Source: AWTP1-13 sp963832445
GTDB lineage: Bacteria > Pseudomonadota > Alphaproteobacteria > Rhizobiales > Hyphomicrobiaceae
NCBI GenBank assembly: GCA_963832445.1
Contig: CAWHUM010000018.1
Coordinates: forward strand, 124,001-188,000
Length of the DNA: 64,000 nucleotides
Reading direction: 5' to 3'
The position numbers and the translations under genes were made by a program. Below, piece by piece: positions 1-9,917 of the stretch. Every line of letters begins with the position of its first letter. Position 1 is the stretch's first letter. Under the pieces are notes generated by a model. It was not told the DNA's origin and did not search any database. It worked only from the letters and a program-made list of their open reading frames with translations.

Positions 1-474
1 GTCCGGGCACCGACAAGGAGATGCACGAGTACCTGCGCCGGGTCGCCATCGCAAAGTTGGACTACGACTACTTCCTCGCCGAGTTGCGTCGCCGCTTTCC
101 GCAGCAGCGCTTCCTGGTCGTCCACTACGGCGATCATCACCCGATGGCGACGCGCACCTTGCTCGGCTTCAAAGACGAGACGGAAGCGGAGGACGTCACC
201 CTCGATCCCGAACTCCATTGGTTTTCTCACCTATTATTCTGCCCGCGGCATCAACTATCGGGTGCCGGCACTGCCGCAGCACGACAGCCTCGACGTGGCC
301 TATCTGGGCACGCTCATGCTGGATCTGGCCGGCATCCCGCTGTCGGACTCGCACAAGGAGCGCAAGCGGCTGATGGCGGCGTGCCGGGGCCGGTACTACA
401 GCTGCGCGAACCGCGACGAGATCCTGCAGTTCCACCGCCGCCTGATCGATTCGGGCGTGGTTGCAGCCCAATGA
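1..474 (+). CDS. Sulfatase-like hydrolase/transferase, C-terminal part, frameshifted
   Basis: The start lies before the window. The visible part carries a stretch ending FLVVHYGDHHP, which matches the C-terminal metal-site region (GDHxP) of alkaline-phosphatase-superfamily sulfatase-like membrane hydrolases, then a region ending in a YLGTLMLDLAGIPLSD-type segment and a conserved RYYSC motif. These two parts lie in different frames. The switch maps to the TTTT run at 222-225: dropping one T gives a continuous W-F-L-T-Y-Y reading and stops at 474. The enzyme would act on sulfate or phosphate esters at the envelope; the substrate cannot be told. The single homopolymer base suggests a sequence error, but real decay is not excluded. 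Confidence 0.7.
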   Translation, partial: VRAPTRRCTSTCAGSPSQSWTTTTSSPSCVAAFRSSASWSSTTAIITRWRRAPCSASKTRRKRRTSPSIPNSIGFLTYYSARGINYRVPALPQHDSLDVAYLGTLMLDLAGIPLSDSHKERKRLMAACRGRYYSCANRDEILQFHRRLIDSGVVAAQ

Positions 475-543
475 TTGCTGCATGGCGGTTGCTCGCGGCA
501 TAAGTTGGCGGGCGTAGCGGCGGACCGGCTGGCCGGCGCCGTT

Positions 544-3276
544 CTAGCTCACGGGCGGTGAGGAGGGCGGCGTCTGCGGGCGGGCAAAGATCAGCTTCTG
601 ATAGACGAGGCCGATGCCGATCAGCACGGCGCCGAGGCAGATTACCGAGAACGCGCGCCAGAAGCCGCCGATGCCGGTGAGGTCGTAGAGGAACACCTTG
701 AGTACCGACAGCACCACCAGCGCCGCCGAGGCGAGCCGCGCCTCCGTGGAATGGCGCAGCATGCCGTAGCCGAGGAAGATGAGGCCGAGCGCGAGCCAGG
801 CCACCGAATAGGACCACATCTCGGGCGCGCTGGTGCTGTCGCAGGAAGCCGATCCGGTCGCCCTGGAAGACGTGGCGCACCTCGAGCGTGACGTAGCCGA
901 ACAGCAACAGCAGCGCGAGGACGGCAACGCCGGTGACGTACCAATCGGGGCGCACGCCGCGGGCAGGCCGGGTGAGCGCGACGGCGCGCAACGCCCGGCA
1001 GCAGGTAGGCGAGCAGCAGCGAGCTGAACACGACAGGGCCAAGCACGCGGTCGTTGCTGAAGCAGCGGGTTCTCGACGATGCCGAGCCCGATGAGGATGA
1101 TCAGCGCCGACAGCACGCCGAAGATCAGCGAGGCGACGCGGAAGACGGGGTTGGCGCGCGCGCGGTCGATGCGGATCAGCACGTCGGCGAAGCCGAGGCT
1201 CGTCAGGGCGAACAGACCCTGCTCGACATGGCCCGAGGTGTGGGCCAGCGGATCGCCGCCGTTCAGCGCGTGGCGGATCTGGAAGAAGACCAGCAGCGCG
1301 GCGAACAGCACGCCCAGCGCGTCGCACAGGCGCACGGCCAGATCCTCGCCTTCGCGCTTGAGGATATGGCCGGCAGCCAGGAAGGCGAGCGCCGGCACGC
1401 CGTAGCCGAGCAGCAGCCAGTTGAAGATGGGCCAGGTGCCGACGTCGGCGCCCATGATGCGCGGGTCCCAGGCGAGGCGGCCGAGCACGATGAAGCCGAT
1501 GCGCGGCCACCACGTAGCGCAGCAGCGGGATGCGGTCGGCGACGGCGAAGATGGCGGTGGTGAGCGGCGGTGACGGCGAAGGCGACGGTCAGGTAGCCGC
1601 GGTCGAGCACCATGACGAAGGCGAGCGACATGGCGGCCGCCACGCCCGAGGCGATGGCGCCGGTGGCGAGACGTGTGGCGGGCGTCTGCTGCGCGGGTCG
1701 GCGATGCCGTGGAAGCGGTCGGCGGCGAAGATAGAAGATGGCGGCGAGCACCACCGCGAACAGCGAGAAGGAGATCGAGCGGTCGAACTGGGTGACGCGC
1801 AGGTAGGCGAGCACCAGCGCCAGCAGCGGCGGCACGACGGCGGCCAGCGCGTAGAGGCCGGCGGTGACGATCGGCAGCCGGCGTCCGCGCCAGAGGCGCA
1901 GGCCAGCAGCGGCGGCGACGGCGAGCGTCGAGCAGCCGGCGAAGACGAGGAAGCTCGAGACGTTGTCGGGCAGACGCAGCACGCCTTCCAGCGCCGGCGC
2001 CAGCAGGCGCGGTTCGGGCGGCGCGGCGAGGCCGGGCCATATCGCGATTGCCGCCAGCGCGACGATGCCGGCAAGCGGAGCCGCCGCGGCCGCCGGCGCA
2101 CTGCGCCAGGCAGTGGCGAGAACGATGGCAATGACGACGGCGGCGAATAGGGTCCACTGGCCATGCGAGGGCGCTTCGGCGAGCGCCAGGATGGCGAGCA
2201 CGGTCAGCGCCGCCAGCGCCGCGGCGGCGATCCAGTCGGGCTCGGCCGCCTCGTCGGCGTGCCGAGATGCGGCTCGAGCGCCCATGAACGCGGCGGCAAG
2301 TGCCAGCTGCAGGCCAGCGTGCACGAATAGCGCGGAGGCCCACATCGGCGCACTGCCCTCGCCAACGGTCGCGGTCAGCGCCAGCCCCCACACGAAGGCG
2401 CCGGCGACCACCGCCGCGGCAAGCCACAGCCAGCGCCGCAGCCGCGCCAGCGCATAAGCGGCCGCTGCGACCACGGCCAGATAGATCACCAGCGGCCACG
2501 GGTTGGGCGTCGTGCGACTCGATCAGCAACGGCACCGCGAGCGCGCCGGCAAGCCCGAGCCCCGCCAGCGCCGGCCCGTGCAGGGCGGCGGCGAACATGG
2601 TGGCGACGCCGATGGCGCCGAGCGCCACGAATGCCGCAGCCGGGCCGATGAAATGGTAGAGGCCGTAGGCGGCATACACGGTGCCGAACAGGCTCGCGGT
2701 GCCGGCGGCGGTGAGGATGCCCGGCACGTGCGCGGCCGGTATCGCCTCGATCAGGGAAGCGCGCTCGCCGCGGCGGAACCACTCGCCCGCCGCGATCAGC
2801 GCCAGGGCGAACACAGCGCCGAGCGCCACGCGCACGCCGGGCCCGAACACGCCCTGCTCGATGGAGAAGCGCACCAGCAGCACGCCGCCGAGCGCCAGCG
2901 CGGCGCCGCCGACCCACACCGCCCAGCGCGTGCCGAGCCGCTCCTCCAGCGTCGGTGCGGGAGTTGCCGCAGCCGGTGCAGGCGCAGCCGCTTGACCTTG
3001 ATCCGCATCGCCGGTCGCTGGGGCGGCCGGCGCCGCCTCCGGGTCTGTGCCGGGACCGGCCGCCGGTTCCGCCGCGATCGGGGGCACGGCGGAGGGCGCG
3101 GCCGGCGCTTGCTGCGGCTCGGCCGCTTGCGGGCCTGCACTCAGGCCGGCGGCGCGGAGCGCACGCAGTTCCTGCGCAAGGGCCGCCAGGCGCACCTCCA
3201 CCGCCGTCAGCCGCCGCCCGGTCAGGAAGGCTATGACGAGGGCAATCAGCCCGACGATCAGTGCAAACCCGTCCAT
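544..3276 (-). CDS. DUF2339 family polytopic membrane protein, multiply frameshifted
   Basis: The start is the ATG at 3276 (MDGFALIVG), preceded by GGAG. An N-terminal membrane helix is followed by a coiled segment, an Ala/Pro-rich linker, then the DUF2339 signature LEERLGTRWAVWVGG and many consecutive hydrophobic helices to a C-terminus near LYDLTGIGGFWRAFSV. The coding sense jumps frame at least six times (near 2500, 1735, 1695, 1560, 1060, 830), yet each piece is recognisably family-like and colinear, so the gene probably encodes one inner-membrane protein of about 900 residues. Function of the family is unknown. The density of indels points to sequencing error; true pseudogenisation is the alternative. 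Confidence 0.75.
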   Translation of the reverse strand: MDGFALIVGLIALVIAFLTGRRLTAVEVRLAALAQELRALRAAGLSAGPQAAEPQQAPAAPSAVPPIAAEPAAGPGTDPEAAPAAPATGDADQGQAAAPAPAAATPAPTLEERLGTRWAVWVGGAALALGGVLLVRFSIEQGVFGPGVRVALGAVFALALIAAGEWFRRGERASLIEAIPAAHVPGILTAAGTASLFGTVYAAYGLYHFIGPAAAFVALGAIGVATMFAAALHGPALAGLGLAGALAVPLLIESHDAQPVAAGDLSGRGRSGRLCAGAAAALAVACRGGGRRRLRVGAGADRDRWRGQCADVGLRAIRARWPAAGTCRRVHGRSSRISARRRGGRARLDRRRGAGGADRARHPGARRSALAWPVDPIRRRRHCHRSRHCLAQCAGGRGGSACRHRRAGGNRDMARPRRAARTAPAGAGAGRRAASARQRLELPRLRRLLDARRRRRCWPAPLARTPAADRHRRPLRAGRRRAAAAGAGARLPARHPVRPLDLLLAVRGGARRHLLSSPPTASTASPTRAADARHTSRHRRHRLGRGGRHVARLRHGARPRLPDRRLRRHRRSPPPSSPSPTASRCCATWWPRIGFIVLGRLAWDPRIMGADVGTWPIFNWLLLGYGVPALAFLAAGHILKREGEDLAVRLCDALGVLFAALLVFFQIRHALNGGDPLAHTSGHVEQGLFALTSLGFADVLIRIDRARANPVFRVASLIFGVLSALIILIGLGIVENPLLQQRPRAWPCRVQLAAARLPAAGRCAPSRSPGLPAACAPIGTSPALPSSRCCCCSATSRSRCATSSRATGSASCDSTSAPEMWSYSVAWLALGLIFLGYGMLRHSTEARLASAALVVLSVLKVFLYDLTGIGGFWRAFSVICLGAVLIGIGLVYQKLIFARPQTPPSSPPVS

Positions 3277-3576
3277 GGGCGGGGTCTCCAGCCAGCGCCT
3301 CGAGCGCGGCGCGCGAGCGCCGCCAGCGAAGCTACGGGGCCAGCATGTCAAAACGTGGTGGAGGCCGAGTAAATCTTAAGCATTTGTTGTAACGGGCCGT
3401 TCGTTTCTCATCGCGCGCCGGCCGACTTGCGCGACCAACACATGCATCCCCCGGGTCCCGGCAGCCCAGCTCCGCCCAGCCTCCCGCTGGACACGGCGGC
3501 CAGCCTCGCCCCCAATAGGCGACCCGGTCCTCTGAAAGACCCGCGAGACACCACCCGGCAACACGAGGCAACCAGC

Positions 3577-4341
3577 ATGACCCCCCTCGGCCTTTTCCGC
3601 GGCGAGCACGCCCTCGTCACCGGTTCCGCTTCCAACATCGGCAAGGCGATTGCCGTCGCGCTCGCCCGCGAGGGCGCCAGCGTGCGCCTCATCGATGTGG
3701 ACCCTGCCCGCAATGCACAGACGGCGGATGCAATCCGAGCGTTGGGCGCCACGGCGCACGCCGTCACTGCCGATCTCTCCACCGCCGACGGTTGGCGCGC
3801 CGCGCTTCCCCCGGAAGGCGAGGCAATCGCCATGTTCGTGCATTCGGCCTCGCCGCCGCGCCGCGAGACCGACGGTGCGCTCGCCGTCTCGGAGGCGACA
3901 TGGGACGCCATGGTCAACACCAACCTGCGCTCGGGCTTCTTTCTCGCCCGCGAGCTCGGCCGGCGCATGCAGGCAGCCGGCAGCAAGGGCCGTTTGCTGT
4001 TCATCACCTCGCTGCACGCCGAGACGCCGCGCAACATCCCCCACTACGCTGCTTCCAAGGCCGGCCAGACCATGGTGGTGAAGGAGCTGGCGCGCGCGCT
4101 GGGCCCCGCCGGCATCCGCGTCAACGCGCTGGCGCCGGGCGCCGTGCCGGGCGGCGGCTTCAATGCCGCAGCGTTCGACTTCTCGGGCAAGATTCCGCTA
4201 GGCCGCCTCGGCACGGCGGAGGACATGGCCAACATGGCGCTGGCACTGCTCTCCGACCGCTTCTCCGGCTACGTCACCGGGACCACGGTTGCCGTCGACG
4301 GCGGCATCGCCCTCTACAACTGGATCCCGCTGCCTGGGTGA
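3577..4341 (+). CDS. SDR family oxidoreductase
   Basis: 254 residues, the normal length of a classical short-chain dehydrogenase. The start is the ATG at 3577 with GAGG about nine bases upstream; earlier in-frame codons give a non-conserved leader. The Rossmann motif TGSASNIGKAIA lies near residue 12, the catalytic Tyr-Lys pair is in HYAASKAG with the active-site Ser just before it (FITSLH), and the C-terminus has the usual YVTGTTVAVDGG. The NNAG motif is replaced by HSASPP. It likely oxidises or reduces a hydroxyl/keto group with NAD(P)H in the cytosol; the substrate is unknown. It stands alone, opposite to the DUF2339 gene. Confidence 0.88.
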   Translation: MTPLGLFRGEHALVTGSASNIGKAIAVALAREGASVRLIDVDPARNAQTADAIRALGATAHAVTADLSTADGWRAALPPEGEAIAMFVHSASPPRRETDGALAVSEATWDAMVNTNLRSGFFLARELGRRMQAAGSKGRLLFITSLHAETPRNIPHYAASKAGQTMVVKELARALGPAGIRVNALAPGAVPGGGFNAAAFDFSGKIPLGRLGTAEDMANMALALLSDRFSGYVTGTTVAVDGGIALYNWIPLPG

Positions 4342-4437
4342 TCACCATGTGGCGGGCATGGATGCAATGGCGGCAGTTACCGAGCGGCGAACTGACGGCG
4401 GACGCACCGATCGTTTATGGTGCACACCCTGGGCCGG

Positions 4438-6777
4438 CTATTGCAATGCTCGACCTTGTTCGACTTGGACGGACGCCGGCATCGAGCCATTGCCGTTCGC
4501 GCGCGCAGGGATCACCACGTGCACAATCGTTCCCCTCGATTTGCTGCGGATGTCCAGGGTTCCGCCGAAATGACGGACGCGAGCGCTCATTCCCGCAATC
4601 CCGAGACCCGCGGGCAGCAATTCATTCTGTCGCTGTTGCCGCCAATGACCTGGTCCGCAGCCGTTGCCATCATCTGTGATGATCAAATGGAAATGCTCTC
4701 CGACGCGGCTGAGCTTCACGGTGGCTGCGGCAGCCGACGCGTGGCGATGCACATTGGCCAGTGCTTCCTGAATTATCCGCAGGAGGGATTGCTGCAGCGG
4801 CAGGCCCAACTGTTCGGCCGCGCTGCTCAGCTTCAAGGTCACGGCCAGTCCTGTGCGTTGCTTGAAGCCTTCGATGTATCGGCGCACCGTCGCGCTCAGC
4901 CCGTCGCTGGCCAGTGCCGGGGGGTGCAGGAGATAGGTGAACGACCGCAGTTCTCGTGATGCTTCGGCCAGAGATGTCTCGATATCGTCGAAGATGCTGG
5001 TTGCGTGGCTTGCAGCTCCGTTCGCGCCCCTGAGCGCAACCAGGTTGAGCACTGCGGCCGATATGTGCTGAGCGGTCGAATCGTGGAGTTCTTGGGCGAT
5101 CCGCTGCCGTTCCTCATCCTGGATGCTCATCACGCGCTGCGTAAGCTGCTGCGCCTCGAGCAGGGCCGCCTTGTAGGAAGTGATGTCGCGGAAGATTCCG
5201 CTGGCGCGGGTCGGCTTACCCTCCCCATCCAAACTGGTTTGGCCCGATGCCTGGAGCCATCGAACCCCTTGCGTTGGATGCAGCACTCTAAATTCGCTCG
5301 ATTGATCCACCAGCTTGCCGAAGGTAGCGGCACGTATGGAGGCAACTGCAACCCCCCGATCGTCGGGGTGAACGGCGCTGATCAATGCTTCGGTGGTCAG
5401 GGGACAGCCTGCAGGCAGGCCGAACATGGCGCCGCAGTGTTCGGACGACCAAAGATGATTAGCCCGAGTATCGTATTGCCACAGACCGATGCCGGCCGAG
5501 GCAGCGGCAAAGCCCAGGCGCGCCTCGCTCTGGCGTAGATGATCCTCGCTGGTTCTGAGATGGGCCTCGCTGGCTCTGAGATGGGCTTCGGCTCGCTTGC
5601 GTCGGCTGCTCTGTATCGCCAGGAGAACTATCGCCGCCGCCATCGCAACGAATATCCCGAAAGCGGTGAGCACCACACCACGGTATTGTTCCCACAGCCC
5701 TGGGCTCCTGGCCAAGACCAAAGTGCCGGCAGGCAGATTGCTCTCCGAAAGGTTCCAGCGCCGAAGCTCTCGCGCGTCCACCCGGAAGGCGTGCGTAGTG
5801 CTCATCTGCGGCGGTATATGTGCGGGATCCTCGCCGTCCAGGATGCGCAGAATCAACTCCCCGGCTTGTGTTCCGATATCCTCGAAACTATCGCTGTGAC
5901 CTCCCACAAATCCGCGGCGGCCTGCGGGGTTGTAAGGATAGTACACAGGGGCACTCGACGCGTTCGCCACTTCTTCGGCGAGTTCGCCCGGAACGAAATC
6001 GCGGCCCGCACCGTCCCTGAAGATGGTGAGGATGATCACGATGGTGTCCCGAGACAGCTTGCCGACTTCGTCCAGAAGCGCTTCGCGCGTCAGCCCAACG
6101 AGATACCGCGTATTGATTTGCTTCTCGGGTTCGAGCTGGCGACGGGCAACTTCCACCCAGCGCCGATCGAACGGCGCTGAACCGGCAACCACCACCAGGT
6201 TGCGAGCTGTGGGTTGAAGCCGCCGGGCAAGCTCCAGGGTCTTGGAGACGCTGAATTCGCTGGTAATGCCGGTCACGTCGGCTGGGCGCTCGATCGTACC
6301 CAGCGTAATTGGTGACACGCAGCAAAAGGCAATCGGCACTCCAGGGGCCAGGATGTCACGGTTGTCGATAGCTATGCGCAGAGCATCGGGACCGATCGCG
6401 AACACGACATCCAGCTTCGTCTCCGCGAACGTTTCGGCCAGATACCTTATGACCCGCTGCTTATGCGCGGCGGTCGGAAACCGAGAAAGATCGAGAGATT
6501 CTTCGAACGCGCGGATGGCTACCTTCGAGCGCTCGGACAGCTTTTTTTTCGCTTGCTGACCGACCGAGTTGCCTGCAGGGATGCCGTCTGGATGGAGGAA
6601 CAGCACGCGCCTTTGGCGTTCCTGCGCACTCGCTGGTGCGGCAAGCGCGATCGTTGCGACGGCGATCAGCAGCGTGGCCCGAGTGTTGAAGCGCGCACGA
6701 CCAAGTCGCCGTATCGCATTGGCAACGGCATTGTGCATGCGGGAGCTGACGCGCAAATTTCCTGCCGTCGACAGCAC
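4438..6777 (-). CDS. Hybrid sensor histidine kinase with ABC-substrate-binding-like sensor, PAS and HisKA_3
   Basis: 779 residues. A signal peptide-like helix (about 33-51, ending APASAQ) precedes a periplasmic domain (55-355) resembling ABC sugar/tripartite solute-binding proteins. A membrane helix follows at 366-390, then a coiled linker built from three near-identical heptad units (398-421), a PAS domain (422-535), a HisKA_3 phosphoacceptor helix with H565 in AQELHDSTAQ, and a HATPase domain with N675, DDGNG at 702-706 and GLGIAGM at 724-730. This NarL/UhpB-type kinase would phosphorylate a LuxR-type regulator, but none lies nearby, so it is an orphan in this window. A second ATG at residue 14 could be the real start. 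Confidence 0.88.
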   Translation of the reverse strand: MLSTAGNLRVSSRMHNAVANAIRRLGRARFNTRATLLIAVATIALAAPASAQERQRRVLFLHPDGIPAGNSVGQQAKKKLSERSKVAIRAFEESLDLSRFPTAAHKQRVIRYLAETFAETKLDVVFAIGPDALRIAIDNRDILAPGVPIAFCCVSPITLGTIERPADVTGITSEFSVSKTLELARRLQPTARNLVVVAGSAPFDRRWVEVARRQLEPEKQINTRYLVGLTREALLDEVGKLSRDTIVIILTIFRDGAGRDFVPGELAEEVANASSAPVYYPYNPAGRRGFVGGHSDSFEDIGTQAGELILRILDGEDPAHIPPQMSTTHAFRVDARELRRWNLSESNLPAGTLVLARSPGLWEQYRGVVLTAFGIFVAMAAAIVLLAIQSSRRKRAEAHLRASEAHLRTSEDHLRQSEARLGFAAASAGIGLWQYDTRANHLWSSEHCGAMFGLPAGCPLTTEALISAVHPDDRGVAVASIRAATFGKLVDQSSEFRVLHPTQGVRWLQASGQTSLDGEGKPTRASGIFRDITSYKAALLEAQQLTQRVMSIQDEERQRIAQELHDSTAQHISAAVLNLVALRGANGAASHATSIFDDIETSLAEASRELRSFTYLLHPPALASDGLSATVRRYIEGFKQRTGLAVTLKLSSAAEQLGLPLQQSLLRIIQEALANVHRHASAAAATVKLSRVGEHFHLIITDDGNGCGPGHWRQQRQNELLPAGLGIAGMSARVRHFGGTLDIRSKSRGTIVHVVIPARANGNGSMPASVQVEQGRALQ

Positions 6778-7025
6778 ATGACCCCCAACGAACGCGCGCC
6801 AAACATCGCAAGTGGTACAAAATACGTGCGTGGCGGGCTCCCCTGAAACGCTTAAGCGCGGACCTCCTTAATTGCCAGGGTGGCGAGGCTTAGCAAACCG
6901 GGTGAAACCCTGAGGCGAAATGACGAATAACGTGATGCCTTGCATCATTTGGCGGCGCTGATGCTCGGAAGATGCGGCCTTTCGCTCTCGGGTTTGGCCG
7001 AGAATGCAAAAACGTTCGACAATCC

Positions 7026-7883
7026 TTACCGCATCGCCGGCCGGGAGCGCTGCGCCAGCACGACGGCGATGCCGCCGAGCATGGCGCCCGACGCCACCAG
7101 CAGCCGCAGGGTCACGGGCTCCCACAGCAGCAGCGCGGCGCCGATAGCGGAAATGGCCGGAACCGATAGCTGCACGGTTGCCGCGCGGGCAGCCGGCAGC
7201 TCGCGCAGCGCCAGGTACCATATGACGTAGCCGAGGCCGGAAGCGACCGCTCCGGAGGCGACCGCCAGCAGAAGGCCCGCCGGCGCGACGTGGGAGTGGG
7301 CGAGGTCGGCGAGATTGACCACGGCCGCAAGCGGCAGGCAGCACAGGAAGTTCGTCGCGTTGGCTTCGACCGGATGATCGGCCCCGCGCGCCAGCAGCGA
7401 GAACACCCCCCACGCCATGCCGGAGAAGGCCATAAGGATCGCGCCGATTGGATCGGGCGCGCTCACACCGGGCGCAACCAGATACACAAGTCCCAGGATA
7501 GCGATGGCGAGGCCAGCCCAGCCGAGCGGCGTGAACCGCTCACCCTCGCGCAGGGCGACGCCGAACATGGTGAGCTGAACGGCCGTGAACAGGATCAGCG
7601 CACCCGTTCCGGCTGTCAGTCGGGTGTAGGCGAACGAGAAGAAGATGAGATAGCCGAACAGGGCGAGCACCGAGCCGGCCTTGGCGTAGGCAAGGCTGGG
7701 CCGGCGCCGCCGCCGCAGCCAGACCACTACCGCAAGCATCGCCGTCGCCGACAGCACGCGCACCGTGGTGAAGGTTGCCGCATCGATGAGGTTGGGCGCC
7801 AGGGCCAGCCGGCACAGAAGCGAGTTGGCGGCAAAGCACAGCATGGCCACGCACGTGAGCCCGATCGCCCGCCAACTCAGCAC
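7026..7883 (-). CDS. EamA/DMT family transporter
   Basis: I place the start at the GTG at 7883 (VLSWRAIG), which gives 285 residues and about ten membrane helices in two EamA repeats, the family norm. Extending to an ATG at 8189 would add about 100 hydrophilic, low-complexity residues. The helices pair as expected (LTCVAMLCFAANSLLCRLAL at the start, LPAARAATVQLSVPAISAIG in the last repeat). Members export small metabolites such as amino acids or purines across the inner membrane; the substrate here is unknown. The gene is divergent from rplY across about 400 bases. Confidence 0.85.
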   Translation of the reverse strand: MLSWRAIGLTCVAMLCFAANSLLCRLALAPNLIDAATFTTVRVLSATAMLAVVVWLRRRRRPSLAYAKAGSVLALFGYLIFFSFAYTRLTAGTGALILFTAVQLTMFGVALREGERFTPLGWAGLAIAILGLVYLVAPGVSAPDPIGAILMAFSGMAWGVFSLLARGADHPVEANATNFLCCLPLAAVVNLADLAHSHVAPAGLLLAVASGAVASGLGYVIWYLALRELPAARAATVQLSVPAISAIGAALLLWEPVTLRLLVASGAMLGGIAVVLAQRSRPAMR

Positions 7884-8290
7884 ATCAGCCCCGAACGCTT
7901 TGCTGCCAGCAATGGCCCCTCCAGCACGCCGAAATTGCCCAGGCACGAGCGCCCAGGCGAACTCGCGTTTCAAGGGCCGCAGATCTTGGCGTATGCCTGG
8001 GCATGCTGGGCGCTCGCAACTCGTGTGCATCATTACGCCGGTGCGGGCGCCCTCTGTAGCCGATTGTGGGGCCGCTTGCATCCAAGCCGGGGCGCCAGCG
8101 AGCCTGCCCGCCGCGGCCGCATCCCAGGGCGCCTGGAGCCCCGGCCAGGGTCGTCCTTGCAGAGGCTGGTGAGCCCGCCGCTGACCCATTGCACCCGGCC
8201 AGGGCCGCCGCTATAACCCCGCCAGCATTTGCAATGGGGCCGCGGTCGATGCGACCGAGCCGGCCCATCCCCGCATTGGAGAGAGGCCCC
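7884..8290. other. Gene-free divergent intergenic region
   Basis: About 400 bases between the EamA transporter and rplY. No reading frame with family-like content was found on either strand. It holds the probable rplY promoter (separate entry); otherwise nothing was recognised. Confidence 0.6.
8189..8217 (+). promoter_or_regulatory. Probable sigma-70 promoter of rplY
   Basis: TTGCAC at 8189-8194 and TATAAC at 8212-8217 are separated by exactly 17 bases, in the right orientation, 73 bases before the rplY ATG. Good match to the housekeeping consensus; inferred from sequence only. Confidence 0.55.
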
Positions 8291-9084
8291 ATGGCCCAGA
8301 AGTCGGCCCAGCAGCTGAGCGAGATCAAGGCGTCCGCGCGTCCGCGCTCCGGCACCGGCGGCGCCCGCGCCACGCGGCGCGAAAAACGCGTTCCGGGCAT
8401 CGTCTATGGCGAGCCGGGCACGCCGCAGACGATTGCGCTCGATGCCAACGACCTCGGCATCGTCATCAACCGCGGCAAGTTCCTGTCGACGGTGTTCGAG
8501 CTCAACGTGGACGGCAGCAAGACGCGCGTCATCCCGCGCGAGGTGCAGCTCGATCCCGTCAAGGACATGCCGATCCACGTCGACTTCCAGCGGGTGAGCC
8601 CCGGCTCGCGCATTCGCGTCGACGTGCCGGTGCGCTTCGTCAACGAGGCCCTGTCGCCGGGCCTCAAGCGCGGCGGCGTGCTCAACATCGTGCGTCACGA
8701 GGTGGAGGTGACCTGCCCGGCGGATGCCATCCCGGAATTCTTCGAGTTCAATCTCGAGGGCCTGGAGATCGGCCGCTCCGTCCACATCTCGGCCATCAAG
8801 CTGCCCGAGGGCGTGAAGCCCACCATCCAAAACCGTGACTTCACGGTCGCCACCATCGCCGGCCACAAGATCGAGGAGGAGCCGACGCCGGGCGCCGAGG
8901 CTGCCGCCACTGCCGAGGGCGTTGCCCCGGCCGAGGGCGCGGCACCTGCCGAAGGCGCGGCCGCGGCCGCCCCCGCTGCCGACGCCAAGGCGCCTGCCGG
9001 GCGGCCAAGGCGCCTGCCGGCAAGGAAGCTGCTGCTGCCAAGCCGGCGGCGGCAGCCAAGCCTGCCGACAAGGGCAAGAAGTAG
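8291..9084 (+). CDS. rplY: 50S ribosomal protein L25/general stress protein Ctc, tail frameshifted
   Basis: The start is the ATG at 8291 behind GGAGAGAGG. Residues 1-95 form the L25 5S-rRNA-binding domain (REKRVPGIVYG, FLSTVFELNVDG, VQLDPVKDMPIHVDF), followed by the TL5/CTC beta domain (RHEVEVTCPAD, IGRSVHISAIKLPEG) and a long Ala/Pro/Lys-rich tail. Near 9000-9004 one base is missing: the intended tail continues A-K-A-P-A-G-K and stops at TAG 9082-9084, giving about 264 residues. Read literally, the frame runs on across pth, which is an artefact. The protein binds 5S rRNA in the central protuberance. pth follows after 53 bases, the usual alphaproteobacterial order. Confidence 0.93.
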
Positions 9085-9137
9085 CGGCTCGCGCGCCCCA
9101 AGCGTCTTGAGCCCTTGCGCCCGGGGGACGTCTGTCC

Positions 9138-9899
9138 ATGAAGCTTTTCGTCGGCCTCGGCAACCCGGGCAGCGGTTATGCGCGCCACCGCCACAATGTC
9201 GGCTTCATGGCGCTCGACCGCATTGCCGAGCAGCACGGCTTCCCGGCCTGGAAGAAGCGCTTCCACGGCCTTGTCACCGACGGCCCCATCGGCGGCCGGC
9301 GCGTCATGCTGCTCAAGCCGCAGACCTATATGAACGACAGCGGCCAGGCCGTCGGCGAGGCGCAGCGCTATCTCAAGATCGGCGAGGGCGACATCTACGT
9401 CTTCCACGACGAGATCGACCTCGCCCCGTCCAAGCTCAAGGTGAAGGTCGGCGGCGGCAACGCCGGCCACAACGGCTTGCGCTCGATCTCGGCCCACATC
9501 GGCAACGAGTTTGCGCGCGTGCGCATCGGCGTCGGCCATCCGGGCTCCAAGGACCTGGTGACCCACTACGTGCTGCACGATTTCGCCAAGGCCGACCAGG
9601 AGTGGCTCGAGCCGCTGCTCGATGCGATGGCCGAGGCGGCCGGGAGGCTTGCCGCGGGCGACGAGGCGCGTTTCCTCACCGACGTGGCCCGCCGCCTGCA
9701 GCCCGAGCGCGGCGGCAAAGGCGGCAAGAGCGATACCGACGCGCCGGCACCCGACATGGCGGCGAAGCCCGAGATCGCGAAGGGATCGCCACCCGCACCC
9801 GCGGCGGCGCATCCCGCCGGCGAACGGCAGGGCAAGCGCGGCAGCGCGCTGGCCGAGAACCTCAAGCGCTGGCTGCGCGGGCGCGGCCAAGACAGCTGA
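9138..9899 (+). CDS. pth: Peptidyl-tRNA hydrolase
   Basis: 253 residues. It cleaves the ester bond of peptidyl-tRNA dropped by stalled ribosomes. Family residues are in place: N9 in GLGNPG, the catalytic H19 (RHRHNVGF), M65-N66 in TYMNDSG, D91 in FHDEIDL and N112 in AGHNGLRS. The core ends near residue 190; a further 55 residues, rich in Gly, Pro, Ala and Lys, form a basic disordered extension seen in some alphaproteobacterial homologues. It sits between rplY and ychF on the same strand, with 18 bases to the latter, so the three are probably co-transcribed. Confidence 0.96.
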   Translation: MKLFVGLGNPGSGYARHRHNVGFMALDRIAEQHGFPAWKKRFHGLVTDGPIGGRRVMLLKPQTYMNDSGQAVGEAQRYLKIGEGDIYVFHDEIDLAPSKLKVKVGGGNAGHNGLRSISAHIGNEFARVRIGVGHPGSKDLVTHYVLHDFAKADQEWLEPLLDAMAEAAGRLAAGDEARFLTDVARRLQPERGGKGGKSDTDAPAPDMAAKPEIAKGSPPAPAAAHPAGERQGKRGSALAENLKRWLRGRGQDS

Positions 9900-9917
9900 T
9901 CCAAAGAGATCCGATTC

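Noticed and set aside
5530..5605. CRISPR-like short repeats
   Set aside because: The units are directly adjacent without spacers and lie inside the coding sequence of the kinase.
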